DNA of 64,000 bases from Methylobacterium brachiatum (GCF_020523825.1 NZ_JAJALK010000005.1:186001-250000), one strand, 5' to 3'. Numbered from the stretch's first letter, positions 43,849 through 53,889 are shown. Notes: generated from the sequence alone by a model not told the origin. Numbers and translations are program-made.

Positions 43849-44945
43849 TGGCGTCCTCCATTTTCGATCACCATAGGCCCATCGTCAGGCCGCGACATGC
43901 AGTCGAACCGCATATCTTCGCACCGACACATGCAGCCTGCACACCCCGCGCGCGGGGTTCGGATGGGCGACGCCGCCTGTTTCGCCGACAATGGAGCAGT
44001 ATTTGAATAATATTTTGCAATAATAATTTAATATTTTAGACAAATGGGCGCATCTCGAATATATACGGCAGATTGTCGGCCATCGGACGCATATGAGTTC
44101 AAGCAGGGCCCGCAAACCCTCATCTCCCAAAGCAATACTTAGCGGTGGTCAACCGAGGCCGGTCGTCGCTCGTGGCCGCGCCGGCAACACCGAAGCAGCT
44201 TGTCGCCACGAGACTATGCGGACTGAGGTGAAGACCGAGGTGGCAGCACGCCACTCGATCGGCTGCCCGGCCAGACGCGGCCTGGGCTTATTCCGGGTTG
44301 ACGATCGCGTCGGCCAAGTCGCAGGCCATCGGTCAGAATGTGGATCTGGAGGCCCCAGGCCATCGCTCCAGTGCGCCGTCGGCCAGGGACTCACCAAGCT
44401 GGCGAGGCTCAGTCGCGCTTTGGCCGTCAGGCTGCGAGGCCTCTCAGGATGACGCCCACTGCAACGAACGCCCCTGCCGAGTAGGCGACCGTGAAGGCGA
44501 GGTCGAACATGATCTGCGGTCGCTCTTTACGAAGGCACGGCCGGCCGGGGCCGGTGCTCCGCCGCAGGGGCGGAGCCAAACCGACAACCCAGAGCTGAAC
44601 AATTAGTTTCTTGCACGCCTCTGGATTTAGCCCCCCCGACGCAACCGCGGGACGATAAGAGCTCCAGGAGCGTCGTGCCGATGTCGTGGATATCGGCCCG
44701 TCGCCCATAGCGATGGCGTGACCGCGGGAGCGAGCGAACCAAGCCAGGCTCGCAACATCCCGAGCTTGCCGACGGATCGAGTGCCCGCCCGTGCCGGCCC
44801 AGACTTGGCTGATCCCGATCCCGCGGCGGGCGATGCGGCGCCCGCGATGGCCGCGCTGTTGCGTTAGGCGTGGCCGCAGACCTTCATGAAGGGCCGTTTC
44901 CGCCCCACCGCCTCGACGCGCCGCAACCGGCTTTGTCAGCCGTTC
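43849..44945. other. gene-poor region with an AT-rich patch
   Basis: About 43999-44080 is AT-rich (GAATAATATTTTGCAATAAT and beyond), in strong contrast with the surrounding GC-rich sequence. The rest has weak frames on both strands. On the reverse strand, 44427-44510 encodes a 27-residue hydrophobic peptide (MFDLAFTVAYSAGAFVAVGV, then ILRGLAA) that could be a tiny membrane protein. Confidence 0.35.
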
Positions 44946-45227
44946 TCAGTACCCATACTCTCCACGCGCGGGACGCTGGGGCGCACCATAACCTGGGCCG
45001 CGCGGCTGGACGCGAGCGCCGTAATCGATCTCGCGTTGCGCCCGTCGATTGGCCAAGGCGCGCCCTGCCAGACACCCGGCAACGGCCCCGACGACGCCAC
45101 GCTCGGCCAGGTAATGACCCGCGAGCCCGCCGATAATGGCACCCTTGATACAGCCCTTCGCCTCGGCCGAGCCAATGCCGACCAGTGTGATGAGCGCGAC
45201 CGCTGCCGCTTTAGCTATGACCCGCAC
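44946..45227 (-). CDS. glycine-zipper outer-membrane-type small protein
   Basis: 93 residues. The signal peptide (VIAKAAAVALITLVGIGSAEA) is followed by a glycine-zipper segment (CIKGAIIGGLAGHYLAERGV, VGAVAGCLAGRALANR) like the YMGG/17-kDa antigen family, and then a short Pro/Gly/Tyr tail. The start is GTG 45227 after GAGAGG. Probably membrane-associated in the periplasm. Function unknown. Confidence 0.6.
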   Translation of the reverse strand: MRVIAKAAAVALITLVGIGSAEAKGCIKGAIIGGLAGHYLAERGVVGAVAGCLAGRALANRRAQREIDYGARVQPRGPGYGAPQRPARGEYGY

Positions 45228-45547
45228 GATACCTCTCCCAACCTGTGCCGGACCAACAGCGCCGTTTGAAAGACGTTCCTCGGACGCGCAGCCGTCCGAG
45301 CGCGCTTGGGACGAATAGTGAGTCTGCGCGCCCGCAGGCGGCGTCGGGGACATTCTCAGTCACGAGAGGGACGTCCTTGAGCGGCCTATTGGCGATCGCA
45401 ATGAATGCCGCTGGTTCCCCCGGATAGATTGGCTGCTGCATCTTTCCGGACTAGTTCTCGTTCAGGGCGACGTGCAGCCGCGCGCGGGTCCTCGGAGAGC
45501 GAATTCATGCCCTTTATCGAGCAGCCGAACGCGGAGGGCCACCGGCG

Positions 45548-45865
45548 GTGACGGGGTCCCACGCTGAACCCGACAAGGTGGCGGAGGTCGCCAGGCTGGC
45601 GACGGCTATCGCCGACCGCATCCTGGAGCAGAACGCCGCCGGCACGACGATCCCGCCGGAGCAGTTCACCATGCTGGTCCGGGCCGCCCGGATGCTGCTG
45701 GATAACGGCGCGCCCTGGCCCGCCTCCGTCGACCAGGTCGTGATGGAGGTCGCCAAGCGCATCGAGCAAGACGAAGCGCGGCCCGACCATGGTGCGGCCG
45801 CGTCTGAGGGCGACGATGCCGTGACGCACCTGACGCGGTTTCTCGGCGCGGTGAAGCGCTCCTGA
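45548..45865 (+). CDS. hypothetical protein
   Basis: 105 residues, soluble and mostly helical (KVAEVARLATAIADRILEQN, EQFTMLVRAARMLLDNG). Third codon positions are strongly G/C, supporting coding. The start is GTG 45548 with GGAGG some 10 bases upstream. No family recognised. The potassium channel gene follows 200 bases later. The 320 bases before it show nothing. Confidence 0.55.
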   Translation: MTGSHAEPDKVAEVARLATAIADRILEQNAAGTTIPPEQFTMLVRAARMLLDNGAPWPASVDQVVMEVAKRIEQDEARPDHGAAASEGDDAVTHLTRFLGAVKRS

Positions 45866-46068
45866 TGCGGGAAGCCTGGGGCCGCAATCCCGAATCCGAG
45901 GCTTGAGATCCCCCCGCTCGACAGCCGCGATCGCGACCCGTCCGACTTTGCCAGCTCCTCACCGCCGGTGGCGCGCGTAGAGCCTTGCGGCGAAAGTCCG
46001 CGCTCGGACGTTGGGGCGGACAGCTGCGGCCAACGGTTTGGCGATCGAAGCCATCGTGAGCGAGCCCG

Positions 46069-47184
46069 ATGATGCGTCCAGCGCGGGTCCGGACCCGGCC
46101 CCTCCGCTTCCGTCGCAGCGTCGTGCGTGATCTGCGGAACCGGATCCGGTTCGCCCTCGTCGGCCTGCTGGTCCTCATCGGGCTGCACGTGGCCGCGATG
46201 ATCGCCTTCGAGGGGCTGAGCCTCGGCGAGGCGGTGTGGCTGACGTTCACCACCATCACCACCACCGGCTACGGCGATCTCTCCGCCAAGACCCCCACCG
46301 GGCGGGCCGCCACCATTGTCCTGATCTACCTGTCCGGAATCTTCCTGCTGACCCAGGCCGGCGGTGCCTTCTTCGAATTCCGGATCCTGCGGCGTGAGCG
46401 CAAGCGTCGAGGCGAGTGGAGGTGGGACATGCGCGACCACATCGTCTTCGTGAACGCCCCGGCCGACGAGCCCGGCGACTATCTGCGCCGCCTCCTCGAC
46501 CAGTTGCACCGGTCGCATGCCAACTTCGCCGGCGTGCCGTCCCTGATCCTCACCGAGGCTTTCCCGGACGGCCTGCCGCCCGATCTCGAGGACGATCCGC
46601 TCATCGTCCAGCTCAAGGGGCGCTTCGACGATCCCGCTGCGCTGGAAGCGGCCGGTGTCGACCATGCGCGGGTGCTGGTCATCCTGGCCGAGCAGGAGGG
46701 CGAGCGGTTATCCGACAGCCGAACCTTCGACATCATCCATCGCCTGCGCGAGCGGGGCATCAAGGTGCGCATCGTCGCCGAGTGCGTCGATGACCTGAAC
46801 CGTGCGCGCCTGAAGCGGGCCGGGGCGTCGGCGATCGTCAGGCCCCTGCGCGGTTACCCGGAGATGATCGTCCGGGCGATCGTGGCACCCGGCACCGAAT
46901 GGATCATCGAGCGCCTGTTCTCAAGCGAGGGTGACGAGTGCCTTCGCTTCGACGTCACGGTCGCCGATATCGTCTGGGCGGATGTCGTCTCCGCCATCCT
47001 CGCCGGAAACTTCGGCACCCCGGTCGGCTACGCCGATGAGGAGGGCCTGCCCCACAGCAATCCGCCGCCCCACAGCGTCGTGACGGCTCAGGCGCTGTTC
47101 GTGCTCGTGGGCGAGACGCAGCGATCGACCGACGCCGCGCTTCAGGGGCTGCTCGACACGCTTGCCAGCCGCCGGAAGGCCTGA
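46069..47184 (+). CDS. potassium channel with TrkA-N (RCK-like) domain
   Basis: 371 residues. Two membrane segments (FALVGLLVLIGLHVAAMIAF and ATIVLIYLSGIFLLTQAGGA) flank the pore helix and selectivity filter TITTTGYGDLSA, the K+ signature. The cytoplasmic part (about 120-370) has the Rossmann-like RCK fold (HIVFVNAPADEPGDYLRRLL and following), expected to bind nucleotide or ions to gate the pore. It is a two-TM channel; no voltage-sensor segments. The start is ATG 46069 (two Met in a row). Confidence 0.9.
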   Translation: MMRPARVRTRPLRFRRSVVRDLRNRIRFALVGLLVLIGLHVAAMIAFEGLSLGEAVWLTFTTITTTGYGDLSAKTPTGRAATIVLIYLSGIFLLTQAGGAFFEFRILRRERKRRGEWRWDMRDHIVFVNAPADEPGDYLRRLLDQLHRSHANFAGVPSLILTEAFPDGLPPDLEDDPLIVQLKGRFDDPAALEAAGVDHARVLVILAEQEGERLSDSRTFDIIHRLRERGIKVRIVAECVDDLNRARLKRAGASAIVRPLRGYPEMIVRAIVAPGTEWIIERLFSSEGDECLRFDVTVADIVWADVVSAILAGNFGTPVGYADEEGLPHSNPPPHSVVTAQALFVLVGETQRSTDAALQGLLDTLASRRKA

Positions 47185-47364
47185 GCGCGACGAGCGGGCG
47201 CAGGAAAAAGCCCGCCGCGATGGCAGATCCATCGGGTGGGCATTAAGCCGCGAACAGAGGTGTCACCGGCAGGCGTGAAGCCGCCGCCACCGTTCCAGGC
47301 AGCGGTGACGGCGGCAAGCCACGGCCGGACCGATCCGGCCGTCGACGCGGCCCGGCGCGTTACC

Positions 47365-47646
47365 CTACTTGCTGCTTCCCCCGCCGCCGCCGCCTTGAGG
47401 CGCGGCGCGCTCAGGCTGGTTCGCATTCCCGGCCGAGGACGAGCTGTTGGACCGCGTATCCGCCGGCTGTCCCGTCGGCGACGCCGTCACGGCACCATTG
47501 CTGCCGGTGGTGGAGTTTTGCGGGGTGACCACGCCCGAGGCGCCCGGATTTGCCGGCGCAGGAGCCGTGGTGGGCGCCTGTGCAGAGGCCTGCCCAGCGA
47601 GCAGAAGGCTGGAAACGGCGGCTACCGTGAGAACGCGAATGAGCAT
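47365..47646 (-). CDS. small secreted low-complexity protein
   Basis: 93 residues. The signal peptide (LIRVLTVAAVSSLLLAGQASAQ) is followed by a Pro/Ala/Ser/Asn/Gly-rich mature part ending GGGGGGSSK. The start is ATG 47646. No cysteine and no recognised family; probably a periplasmic or surface protein of unknown role. Confidence 0.55.
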   Translation of the reverse strand: MLIRVLTVAAVSSLLLAGQASAQAPTTAPAPANPGASGVVTPQNSTTGSNGAVTASPTGQPADTRSNSSSSAGNANQPERAAPQGGGGGGSSK

Positions 47647-47698
47647 GGGGACCTCAGCGTGATCTGGAGGGTAAGGGACGCAGGGACGAGCGCCTTTG

Positions 47699-47893
47699 CT
47701 AGTGCCGGGCCCTTCGCCGTTGGACCCAGGTCATCGCGGGGCGTCGCATAGGGTGGCGCCGCATCCGAACGTCGGTGCGCAGGGCGAACGGTGACGAGAC
47801 GCCCGCCCCCGGTCCGGCGGGAACAGCGGCAGCGGGAAGGCTCAAGCCGGCCAGGCCGGCACCGGCGAGCGCGGCGAGAATGAACAGACGCAT
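47699..47893 (-). CDS. short secreted basic protein
   Basis: 64 residues. The signal peptide is RLFILAALAGAGLAGLSLPA followed by AA; the mature region is Arg-rich (VRMRRHPMRRPAMTWVQRRR). AGGAGG lies 6 bases before ATG 47893, a strong start. Similar tiny secreted basic proteins are common in this genus; function unknown. Confidence 0.55.
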   Translation of the reverse strand: MRLFILAALAGAGLAGLSLPAAAVPAGPGAGVSSPFALRTDVRMRRHPMRRPAMTWVQRRRARH

Positions 47894-48170
47894 GGCGGCC
47901 CTCCTGGCCTCGGCGCAGCAGGACGGCGTCGGCTTATGGGGAAGCCCCGACACGCGGTTCTGGTTCAATGAGCTTCCGTTGCCGCGGCCATCGTCCATCC
48001 CCAGGCACAAAGCATCACGTCGCCGCGGCGTGCGCAGCCGCGCGAATGGGCCCGGTCCGACGAGCCAGCCGCGTGATCGGCCGGCCCTGATCGCGCTCAT
48101 CGTCAGGCCTCGGGGACCAGTGCCCAACTCGCGCGTTGGCAGCCTCATACAGTCCCGCCTGGAGCGTCCG

Positions 48171-48482
48171 ATGCTCGTCCGATCCGCACTCCTTCTGATA
48201 GCCTTGACGTCGGGCGCTCACGCGGCCGCGTTCGACGACGTGAAGGGATATCTGGCGTCCTGCCTCCGGTTCGAGATGAACGGCGCCGATGCGCAACGGG
48301 GGGCGACGCCGGCATCCCGGGTGCGCTTCGCGCTGGAGCGGTGCGGGCCCGAATTCGATCGCCTCGAGCGGGCGGACGGACGGCGCCTCCGCAGCGATGG
48401 CGGGATCAGCCCCTCGACCAAGGCTGTGATCGAGAGCGTCATGGGCCGGAGCGGGAACGGCTTCTCCGCCGTCCGGTACTGA
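48171..48482 (+). CDS. secreted protein of unknown function
   Basis: 103 residues with a signal peptide (LVRSALLLIALTSGAHAAAF) and two cysteines (SCLRFEM, ERCGPEFD). The open frame extends upstream to 47775, but only from ATG 48171 (GGAG 6 bases upstream) does it look coding. Helical mature part; no family recognised. Confidence 0.6.
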   Translation: MLVRSALLLIALTSGAHAAAFDDVKGYLASCLRFEMNGADAQRGATPASRVRFALERCGPEFDRLERADGRRLRSDGGISPSTKAVIESVMGRSGNGFSAVRY

Positions 48483-48550
48483 CGATCCGACCGCTCCGAC
48501 GGGGGCCGGTGGGTTCGATCCGGCCACCGCAGAGGGGGCGTCTCGGCCGT

Positions 48551-48784
48551 TCACTCCGGCTGCTGCGTTTCCGCTGGCGCCTTCTCGTCGGCCGGGGCGC
48601 GTGTGCCGCCGTGCTCGATCGTCCGCTTCACCTCATCGTTGCGCGGCGTGCCGATATCACCGGGCTCCGACGCCCCGAGCGAGCGCGGGCCCTGTGAGGT
48701 CCCACGGACCGGTGCGTCCTCGTAGCCGCGCTCGCCCGGTGGCGTCTCGGCGGGGTCGGTTTCGGAGCGCTTCGGGTCGATCAT
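48551..48784 (-). CDS. small hydrophilic protein, probably disordered
   Basis: 77 residues, Pro/Glu/Asp/Arg-rich throughout (DPKRSETDPAETPPGERGYE at the start), no hydrophobic segment. Start ATG 48784. It sits next to another acidic small protein (48836-48988) on the same strand, 51 bases downstream of it. Such stress-type disordered proteins are plausible; unknown. Confidence 0.5.
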   Translation of the reverse strand: MIDPKRSETDPAETPPGERGYEDAPVRGTSQGPRSLGASEPGDIGTPRNDEVKRTIEHGGTRAPADEKAPAETQQPE

Positions 48785-48835
48785 GGTGGCGTCACCCTTC
48801 GTGTCGGTCTTCGGGCAGCGGGCAAGCAGCCCGGC

Positions 48836-48988
48836 TCACGTCGGCTGCACCTCGGTGTCCTCGACGGCGGGATCGTCCTCTTCCGGCACGGTCGGCTTGG
48901 GCGGCGGCTCGATCTCGTCGAGGCGGGACGGATCCTCGATCAATGCGCCCGGATCCTCGCCCGGCATCGGGGTGTCAGCCTGAATCAT
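48836..48988 (-). CDS. small acidic protein
   Basis: 50 residues, strongly acidic and proline-rich (PMPGEDPGALIEDPSRLDEI, PPPKPTVPEEDDPAVEDTEV). ATG 48988 has GGAGG 8 bases upstream, a clear start signal. Probably co-transcribed with 48551-48784 on the same strand. Function unknown; likely disordered and cytoplasmic. Confidence 0.55.
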   Translation of the reverse strand: MIQADTPMPGEDPGALIEDPSRLDEIEPPPKPTVPEEDDPAVEDTEVQPT

Positions 48989-49131
48989 GATGTGCGCCTC
49001 CGTGGTATCAGCGCTACGCTCCGTGAGCCCGGGCGTTCCCGTTCGATGCAGCTGTTCCCACTCTGTCGAGCGATGAGGCCCTGGGGGGGCCTGGCCGGTG
49101 CTGCGCTGGCGCGCCCCGTGTTCGCGCGCTC

Positions 49132-50169
49132 CTATGAGGGGCCAACGGTGTCGGCGGCAAAGGCCTGCCGGGATCCGAGAGGCTTCGGATGGCCGGTCGT
49201 GCTGTCGCGCGCCGTTTGTCGCTCCATCTCGGCGTTCAGCTCAGCGCCGAGCAGGACGATGACCACCGACAGCCAAATCCAGGTCATGAGCCCAACGCCG
49301 GCGCCCAGCGAGCCGTAGATCCGGTTGTAGCTGTCGAAGCTGGCGACGTACCAGGAAAACAGCGCTGAGGCGCAGACCCAGCCGAGCGCTGCGACGAAGC
49401 TGCCCCAGCTGACCCAACGCCATTTGGCCTCCCGCCGGCTCGGCCCATACCGATAGACCAGCGACAGGCCGAGACTCACGAGGATGAGGAGGGCCGGCCA
49501 GCGCAGGATCCGCAGGAAGGTGTCTGTCCGCGCGCCCAGGCCGATCTGGTTCAGCAGGAGGGGCAGGCCGACCAACATGCCGGTGGCGGCGACGACAATG
49601 AGGATCCCGCTGAGCGTGAACAGGAAGGTCGTCGCGTAGAGGTGCACCAGGGTCCGCTTCTCACGCTCCCTGTAGATCACGTTGAGCGCGTCGAAGAGCG
49701 CGCCCACGCCTGAATTCGCGCTCCAGAACGCGATCACAAGGCTGACCACCGACGCGGCGCTGAGCGTTCCGGTGCTTTGCTTGGTTATGCGCAGGAGCTG
49801 GTCGGCCAGGAGTTCGAGCACCCCGTTGGGGAGAACGCCCGTGAGCAGGCTCAGATGTTGGCTCAAGACGCTCGGGTCCGAGAAGAGGCTGTAGAGCGAA
49901 ACGATCGTCGCGAGACCCGGGAAGGTCGACAGCAAGGTGAAGAAGGCGACGCCCCCGGCGGTGGAGAGGACACGGTCCCGGGGCACGGCCCAGAACACAC
50001 GGTAGAGAATATCGCGCCATCCCGGAACCGGGATCTGCGTGGGCCGATCCGCCATGCGGCCGTGGCCCGGTTCGCGCGCCCGTGCGTGAGCCGCCTGGAT
50101 CGCCGCGTCGTCAGGCGTGCGCGTGCTGACCGAGCGCCAGTCCTCACCGTCTGTCTCGTCTGGAGTCAT
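49132..50169 (-). CDS. YihY/BrkB-family inner-membrane protein
   Basis: 345 residues with six or so membrane segments. STAGGVAFFTLLSTFPGLAT and SVVSLVIAFWSANSGVGALF then DALNVIY are family-typical, as are the ending motifs YNRIYGSLGAGVGLMTWIWL and LLGAELNAEME. YihY proteins were once called ribonuclease BN but are now regarded as membrane proteins of unknown transport or envelope role. The start at ATG 50169 is chosen as the family N-terminus. It is followed by a short intergenic region. Confidence 0.85.
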   Translation of the reverse strand: MTPDETDGEDWRSVSTRTPDDAAIQAAHARAREPGHGRMADRPTQIPVPGWRDILYRVFWAVPRDRVLSTAGGVAFFTLLSTFPGLATIVSLYSLFSDPSVLSQHLSLLTGVLPNGVLELLADQLLRITKQSTGTLSAASVVSLVIAFWSANSGVGALFDALNVIYREREKRTLVHLYATTFLFTLSGILIVVAATGMLVGLPLLLNQIGLGARTDTFLRILRWPALLILVSLGLSLVYRYGPSRREAKWRWVSWGSFVAALGWVCASALFSWYVASFDSYNRIYGSLGAGVGLMTWIWLSVVIVLLGAELNAEMERQTARDSTTGHPKPLGSRQAFAADTVGPS

Positions 50170-50445
50170 GAGGCCCGCCGCGCAGGATAGCGCGGATCCT
50201 GTAAGCCGATTGCCGGTCTGTCCAGTGCGGCCGCGGGCCCGCCGCCTGCCCGGGCATCGCGCCCGTGAGCTCCGTCTCCCGAGCGGCATCGACCACGACA
50301 CGCCATGCGGCGCGCCCGGATGAAATCGTTCCGCAATGCAGCGTGTTCGATCGCACCGCACATCACGGGCCGATCAGGCATCGTCATTGCAGATGGTTTC
50401 GACGGGCTTCGCTGAGGCCCCCACACGAGGAATGGAGCGCACGCT

Positions 50446-50544
50446 ATGGTCTTGAAGGGCTTCTCCTACGCGATGATCGGCGCCTTCGCGGGCGGCCTGG
50501 CGATGACGGTGGCCGGTTCGGCCGGGGTGCTGTTCGGCATGTGA
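50446..50544 (+). CDS. 32-residue membrane peptide
   Basis: MVLKGFSYAMIGAFAGGLAM then TVAGSAGVLFGM: a short Lys-bearing start and one glycine-rich hydrophobic segment. GGAG is 8 bases before the ATG and a rho-independent terminator follows 46 bases after the stop, so a self-contained transcript is plausible. Unknown function. Confidence 0.5.
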   Translation: MVLKGFSYAMIGAFAGGLAMTVAGSAGVLFGM

Positions 50545-50589
50545 GCCGCCGGCGCCTGGCGGGCGCCCGGTCGGAAACTGACGGATCTG

Positions 50590-50615
50590 CGGCGGGGTGA
50601 GAGCCCCGCCGTTTT
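50590..50615 (+). terminator. rho-independent terminator after the 32-residue ORF
   Basis: CGGCGGGG (50590-50597), loop TGAGAG, CCCCGCCG (50604-50611), then TTTT. It stops forward transcription just before the convergent gene at 50639. Confidence 0.8.
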
Positions 50616-50638
50616 CGTGTGCGGGCCTGGGCCTAAGA

Positions 50639-50977
50639 CTATGGGCGCCAGGCGGGCAGATCCGTCCAGGCCTCGCGGACGTATTCGAGACGCTGCGCGG
50701 CGCGGGCGGGGTCGATCTGTGCGATCTGCTCCAGGACATCACGCATGGCCTCGGATCCACCCAGCGCGGCAGCCGCCTCGCCCTGGCGACGCATCGCGGA
50801 GCGGTGGGCTCGCATGGCGGGTCCCGCCTTCGGTCCGGCTTCGATCGCCTCGAGCGTCCTGATCAGGGCGGCCACGATGGGGGCGGCCTCGCGCCAGGAG
50901 GGGGCCGGCGACGGGTCGAGCTCGGGCGCGGAGCTCGGTGCCGGCGCCGCGAAGTTGGTGGTCAGCGGGCGCTTCAT
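50639..50977 (-). CDS. hypothetical protein
   Basis: 112 residues, mostly helical (AAPIVAALIRTLEAIEAGPK, MRDVLEQIAQIDPARAAQRL), no signal peptide. The start at ATG 50977 has GAGGAG 8 bases upstream; the longer open frame to 51097 is not needed. No family recognised; probably soluble. Confidence 0.55.
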   Translation of the reverse strand: MKRPLTTNFAAPAPSSAPELDPSPAPSWREAAPIVAALIRTLEAIEAGPKAGPAMRAHRSAMRRQGEAAAALGGSEAMRDVLEQIAQIDPARAAQRLEYVREAWTDLPAWRP

Positions 50978-51442
50978 GAAAAGGCTCCTCAGACGCTGGA
51001 AGAGGGACTGATAAGCGCTCTCAAGCGTTGGCACAGGGGGGCGCGCGTATGGCCCGGAGGCTTTGACCGCGCAGGTCCGGCACGGGGAAGGTCTCACGCC
51101 CTATCCTGCTGGGTCCAGGCGTTGCGCCCGGCGCGCGCACGACGCCGGCCGGGCCTGTGGTGATCGGCAAGGATCCTGTCCGGCCCAGGCGCGCCGAAAA
51201 GGCTGCCGCCCTCCTGTTCCGGGTCGAGCCGCCTGACGGCCGGGACCGACCATTCCGTCCGCCCATCGCTGATCGCCATCCCGTCCGGCCAGGAGACCAT
51301 CTGCGAAGCGGGTGCCGAAGCCCTCCGGATGGCCCGAAACGGCATCCGCCTCAGGCGTGTTCCGGAACACGTCGGCCCGGAAAGCCTGGGCCTACATCGG
51401 ATTCACGCCGCGACGGCAGTCGCGAACCCGATGGAGACGACG

Positions 51443-51547
51443 ATGACCTGGACGAACCGCATCACCATAGCCGCGGCCCTGATCGGCGGCGCTGTCGCGC
51501 TGATGACCTACGCGCAGGCGCTGGGCCTGCCCGCTCACTTCGCCTGA
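51443..51547 (+). CDS. 34-residue membrane peptide
   Basis: MTWTNRITIAAALIGGAVAL then MTYAQALGLPAHFA: a single hydrophobic segment with a short polar start. ATG 51443 has GGAG 8 bases before it; an in-frame ATG at 51431 is less well placed. Unknown function. Confidence 0.4.
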   Translation: MTWTNRITIAAALIGGAVALMTYAQALGLPAHFA

Positions 51548-52011
51548 GTGGGATGGAAAAGCTCCGACCCGGTTCGGGCAGGGCGTCGGTGGGCCTCGAA
51601 CGCGGCCATCGCCTTGTCGGCGACGGCACCGTCGGCCGTCCGTCGCTTGTCCCATCGCACCCGCAGGGCCCGATCCGGCGTGAGGGCGCGAGGGGCGCAA
51701 CGGGATCGCCGCGCCCCGAGATCGGGCCTGGTGGCGTATCAAGCGATAGCCTGAACGAGCGAAACAACGCCTCTGTGACGACCTAAAGTATAGTACTACA
51801 AATGCCATCCAGTTCGGATTAATACATATATTCGATGTCTAACTTGTGGTGTGTATTAGAGTTCATTAACCGCCACTCGCCATAGACCTATGTCGTAGCT
51901 CTGCTGTGAGGTGCGGACGGCCATATCGCGCGTTAAGGCGCCGGGCCGGGCGCGACGCGCCATGGCACGCTCACGCATGCGCAGCCTCGGCGCAGCTCGC
52001 GGTAGGATCTT
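51548..52011. other. intergenic region upstream of the chemoreceptor gene
   Basis: 464 bases. The part at about 51785-51880 is AT-rich (AATACATATATTCGATG and similar), likely carrying the promoter of the chemoreceptor. No other gene seen. Confidence 0.35.
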
Positions 52012-53688
52012 ATGGCACTTCGCATCGGCACGCGCATACAAGCCATGACGCTGACCGCCCTGGGCGGCATGGCGGTCCTGATCGGGCTGTCGACCTGGGA
52101 TATGTCCCAAACGGTCACGGATGCCCGCGAGCTGAAGACCCGCGACCTCGTCGAGACCGCGCAGGGGGTTCTCACCTATTTCGAGGGCGAGGAGCGCGCC
52201 GGCCGGATGAGCCGCGATGCGGCGCAGCACGCAGCCGTGGCAGCGGTTCAAGGCCTGCACTACGCCGGAAGCGAGTACTTCTGGATCCAGGACATGCAAC
52301 CGCGCATGGTATCGCATCCGAAGACCGAGCTGATCGGCAAAGACATCGGCGGGATCGTCGACCCGGCCGGCAAGCACGTATTCTTGGATGTCGTCGAGCT
52401 GGTGAAGCAATCGGGCGCAGGCTTCGTCCCATACCTGTGGCCCAAGCCGGGCCTCGACCAGCCGGTTGCGAAGATCTCCTACGTCAGGGGCTTCGCGCCC
52501 TGGGGGTGGATCATCGGCTCCGGCATCTATGCGGACGACACGGCTGCCCAGATGCGCCCGACCCTGATGCGTCTGCTCGGCGGGGCGGCCATTGTCGCGG
52601 CCCTGATCGGCATCCTGGCCACGCTCATCGGCCGCAGCGTCGTGCGGCCGTTGCGGGCCATGACGGAGTTCATGACCGGTCTCGCCGCCGGGGATCTCAG
52701 CCGCAAGGTGCTGGGCGCCGAGCGCCGCGACGAGATCGGCACGATGGCGGCGGCCGCGCAGGTGTTCAAGGACAACCTGATCCGCACCCAGGCGCTGGAA
52801 GCCGAGACGGCCCAGGCGCGTCTGGCCGCCGAGGCACAGCGCAAGGCCGGCATGCGCCAGATGGCCGATGGCTTCGAGGCGGCCGTCGGCAGCATCATCG
52901 GCCTGGTATCCGCGTCGGCCGCGAAACTGCAGAGCACCGCTCAAACGATGACCGCCACCGCGACCGAGACCGCCAGCCAGTCGATGACGGTGGCGGCGGC
53001 CGCGGAGGAGGCGTCCTCGAACGTGAACACCGTGGCGGCCGCCGCCGAGGAGCTGGGCTCGTCCGTGCAGGAGATCGGCCGTCAGGTCAGCGGCTCGGCC
53101 GAATTGGCGCGTCTGGCCGTCAGCGAAGCGGATCAGACCGGCGCGCTGGTTCAGGAACTCAGCACAGCGGTCGGCCGGATCGGCGATGTCGTCGGGCTGA
53201 TCTCGTCGATCGCCGGCCAGACCAACCTGCTGGCGCTCAACGCCACGATCGAGGCGGCTCGGGCCGGCGACGCGGGCCGCGGCTTCGCCGTGGTGGCCTC
53301 CGAGGTGAAGGCGCTGGCCGAGCAGACCGCGAAAGCAACCAACGACATATCCGGCCAGATCGCGCGGATCCAGGCCTCCACCGGCGGCGCCGTGACGGCG
53401 ATCGGCTCGATCACGGCGCGCATCCAGGAGATCAGCGGCGTTGCGACCTCGATCGCGGCGGCGGTCGAGCAGCAGGGTGCGGCCACCCAGGAGATCGTGC
53501 GCAATGTCGGCCAGGCGGCGGCGGGCACCGGCGAGGTGACCAGCAACATTTCCGGCGTCGCCGGGGCGGCCGAGGAGACCAGCGCGGCAGCGAGCCAGGT
53601 GCTGGGGTCGGCCTCGGAGCTGTCGCGGCAATCCGAGCACCTCGCCGCCGAGGTCGGGGGCTTCCTCGCCACCGTGCGCGCGGCCTGA
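52012..53688 (+). CDS. methyl-accepting chemotaxis protein with single Cache sensor
   Basis: 558 residues. TM1 (about 12-30) and TM2 (about 186-206) flank a periplasmic single-Cache domain ([20 protein letters not shown] followed by KTELIGKD). A HAMP domain follows (about 207-260), then the cytoplasmic signalling domain with the conserved tip [20 protein letters not shown] followed by [20 protein letters not shown]. It passes ligand signals to the CheA kinase to bias flagellar motion. Ligand unknown. The start is ATG 52012. No che genes are nearby. Confidence 0.93.
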   Translation: MALRIGTRIQAMTLTALGGMAVLIGLSTWDMSQTVTDARELKTRDLVETAQGVLTYFEGEERAGRMSRDAAQHAAVAAVQGLHYAGSEYFWIQDMQPRMVSHPKTELIGKDIGGIVDPAGKHVFLDVVELVKQSGAGFVPYLWPKPGLDQPVAKISYVRGFAPWGWIIGSGIYADDTAAQMRPTLMRLLGGAAIVAALIGILATLIGRSVVRPLRAMTEFMTGLAAGDLSRKVLGAERRDEIGTMAAAAQVFKDNLIRTQALEAETAQARLAAEAQRKAGMRQMADGFEAAVGSIIGLVSASAAKLQSTAQTMTATATETASQSMTVAAAAEEASSNVNTVAAAAEELGSSVQEIGRQVSGSAELARLAVSEADQTGALVQELSTAVGRIGDVVGLISSIAGQTNLLALNATIEAARAGDAGRGFAVVASEVKALAEQTAKATNDISGQIARIQASTGGAVTAIGSITARIQEISGVATSIAAAVEQQGAATQEIVRNVGQAAAGTGEVTSNISGVAGAAEETSAAASQVLGSASELSRQSEHLAAEVGGFLATVRAA

Positions 53689-53889
53689 GACGGTCGGGTT
53701 TTCTCGGGCCGCACCGGCCCGGGTCACCGACGGGGCGGCCCCCTTCACCGAGTGAAGAGGTAGCCCGCTCGGCCTCGATCGGCCGGCCTCCGCCTCAACG
53801 GCCCGATGCCGGCCTCAGGCGCCCCTGGGCCGAGAGACGAGCCCCGGCCTCCCGGCCGGATCGCTTGATCCGCCCCCGGCCGTTGCCGC

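Noticed and set aside
44427..44510. 27-residue hydrophobic reverse ORF MFDLAFTVAYSAGAFVAVGV and following residues
   Set aside because: A tiny membrane peptide is possible, but the ribosome-binding site is weak and nothing else supports it.
51856..53748. 630-codon reverse frame opposite the chemoreceptor
   Set aside because: Antisense shadow of the chemoreceptor, with repetitive Arg/Gly/Leu composition and no domain.
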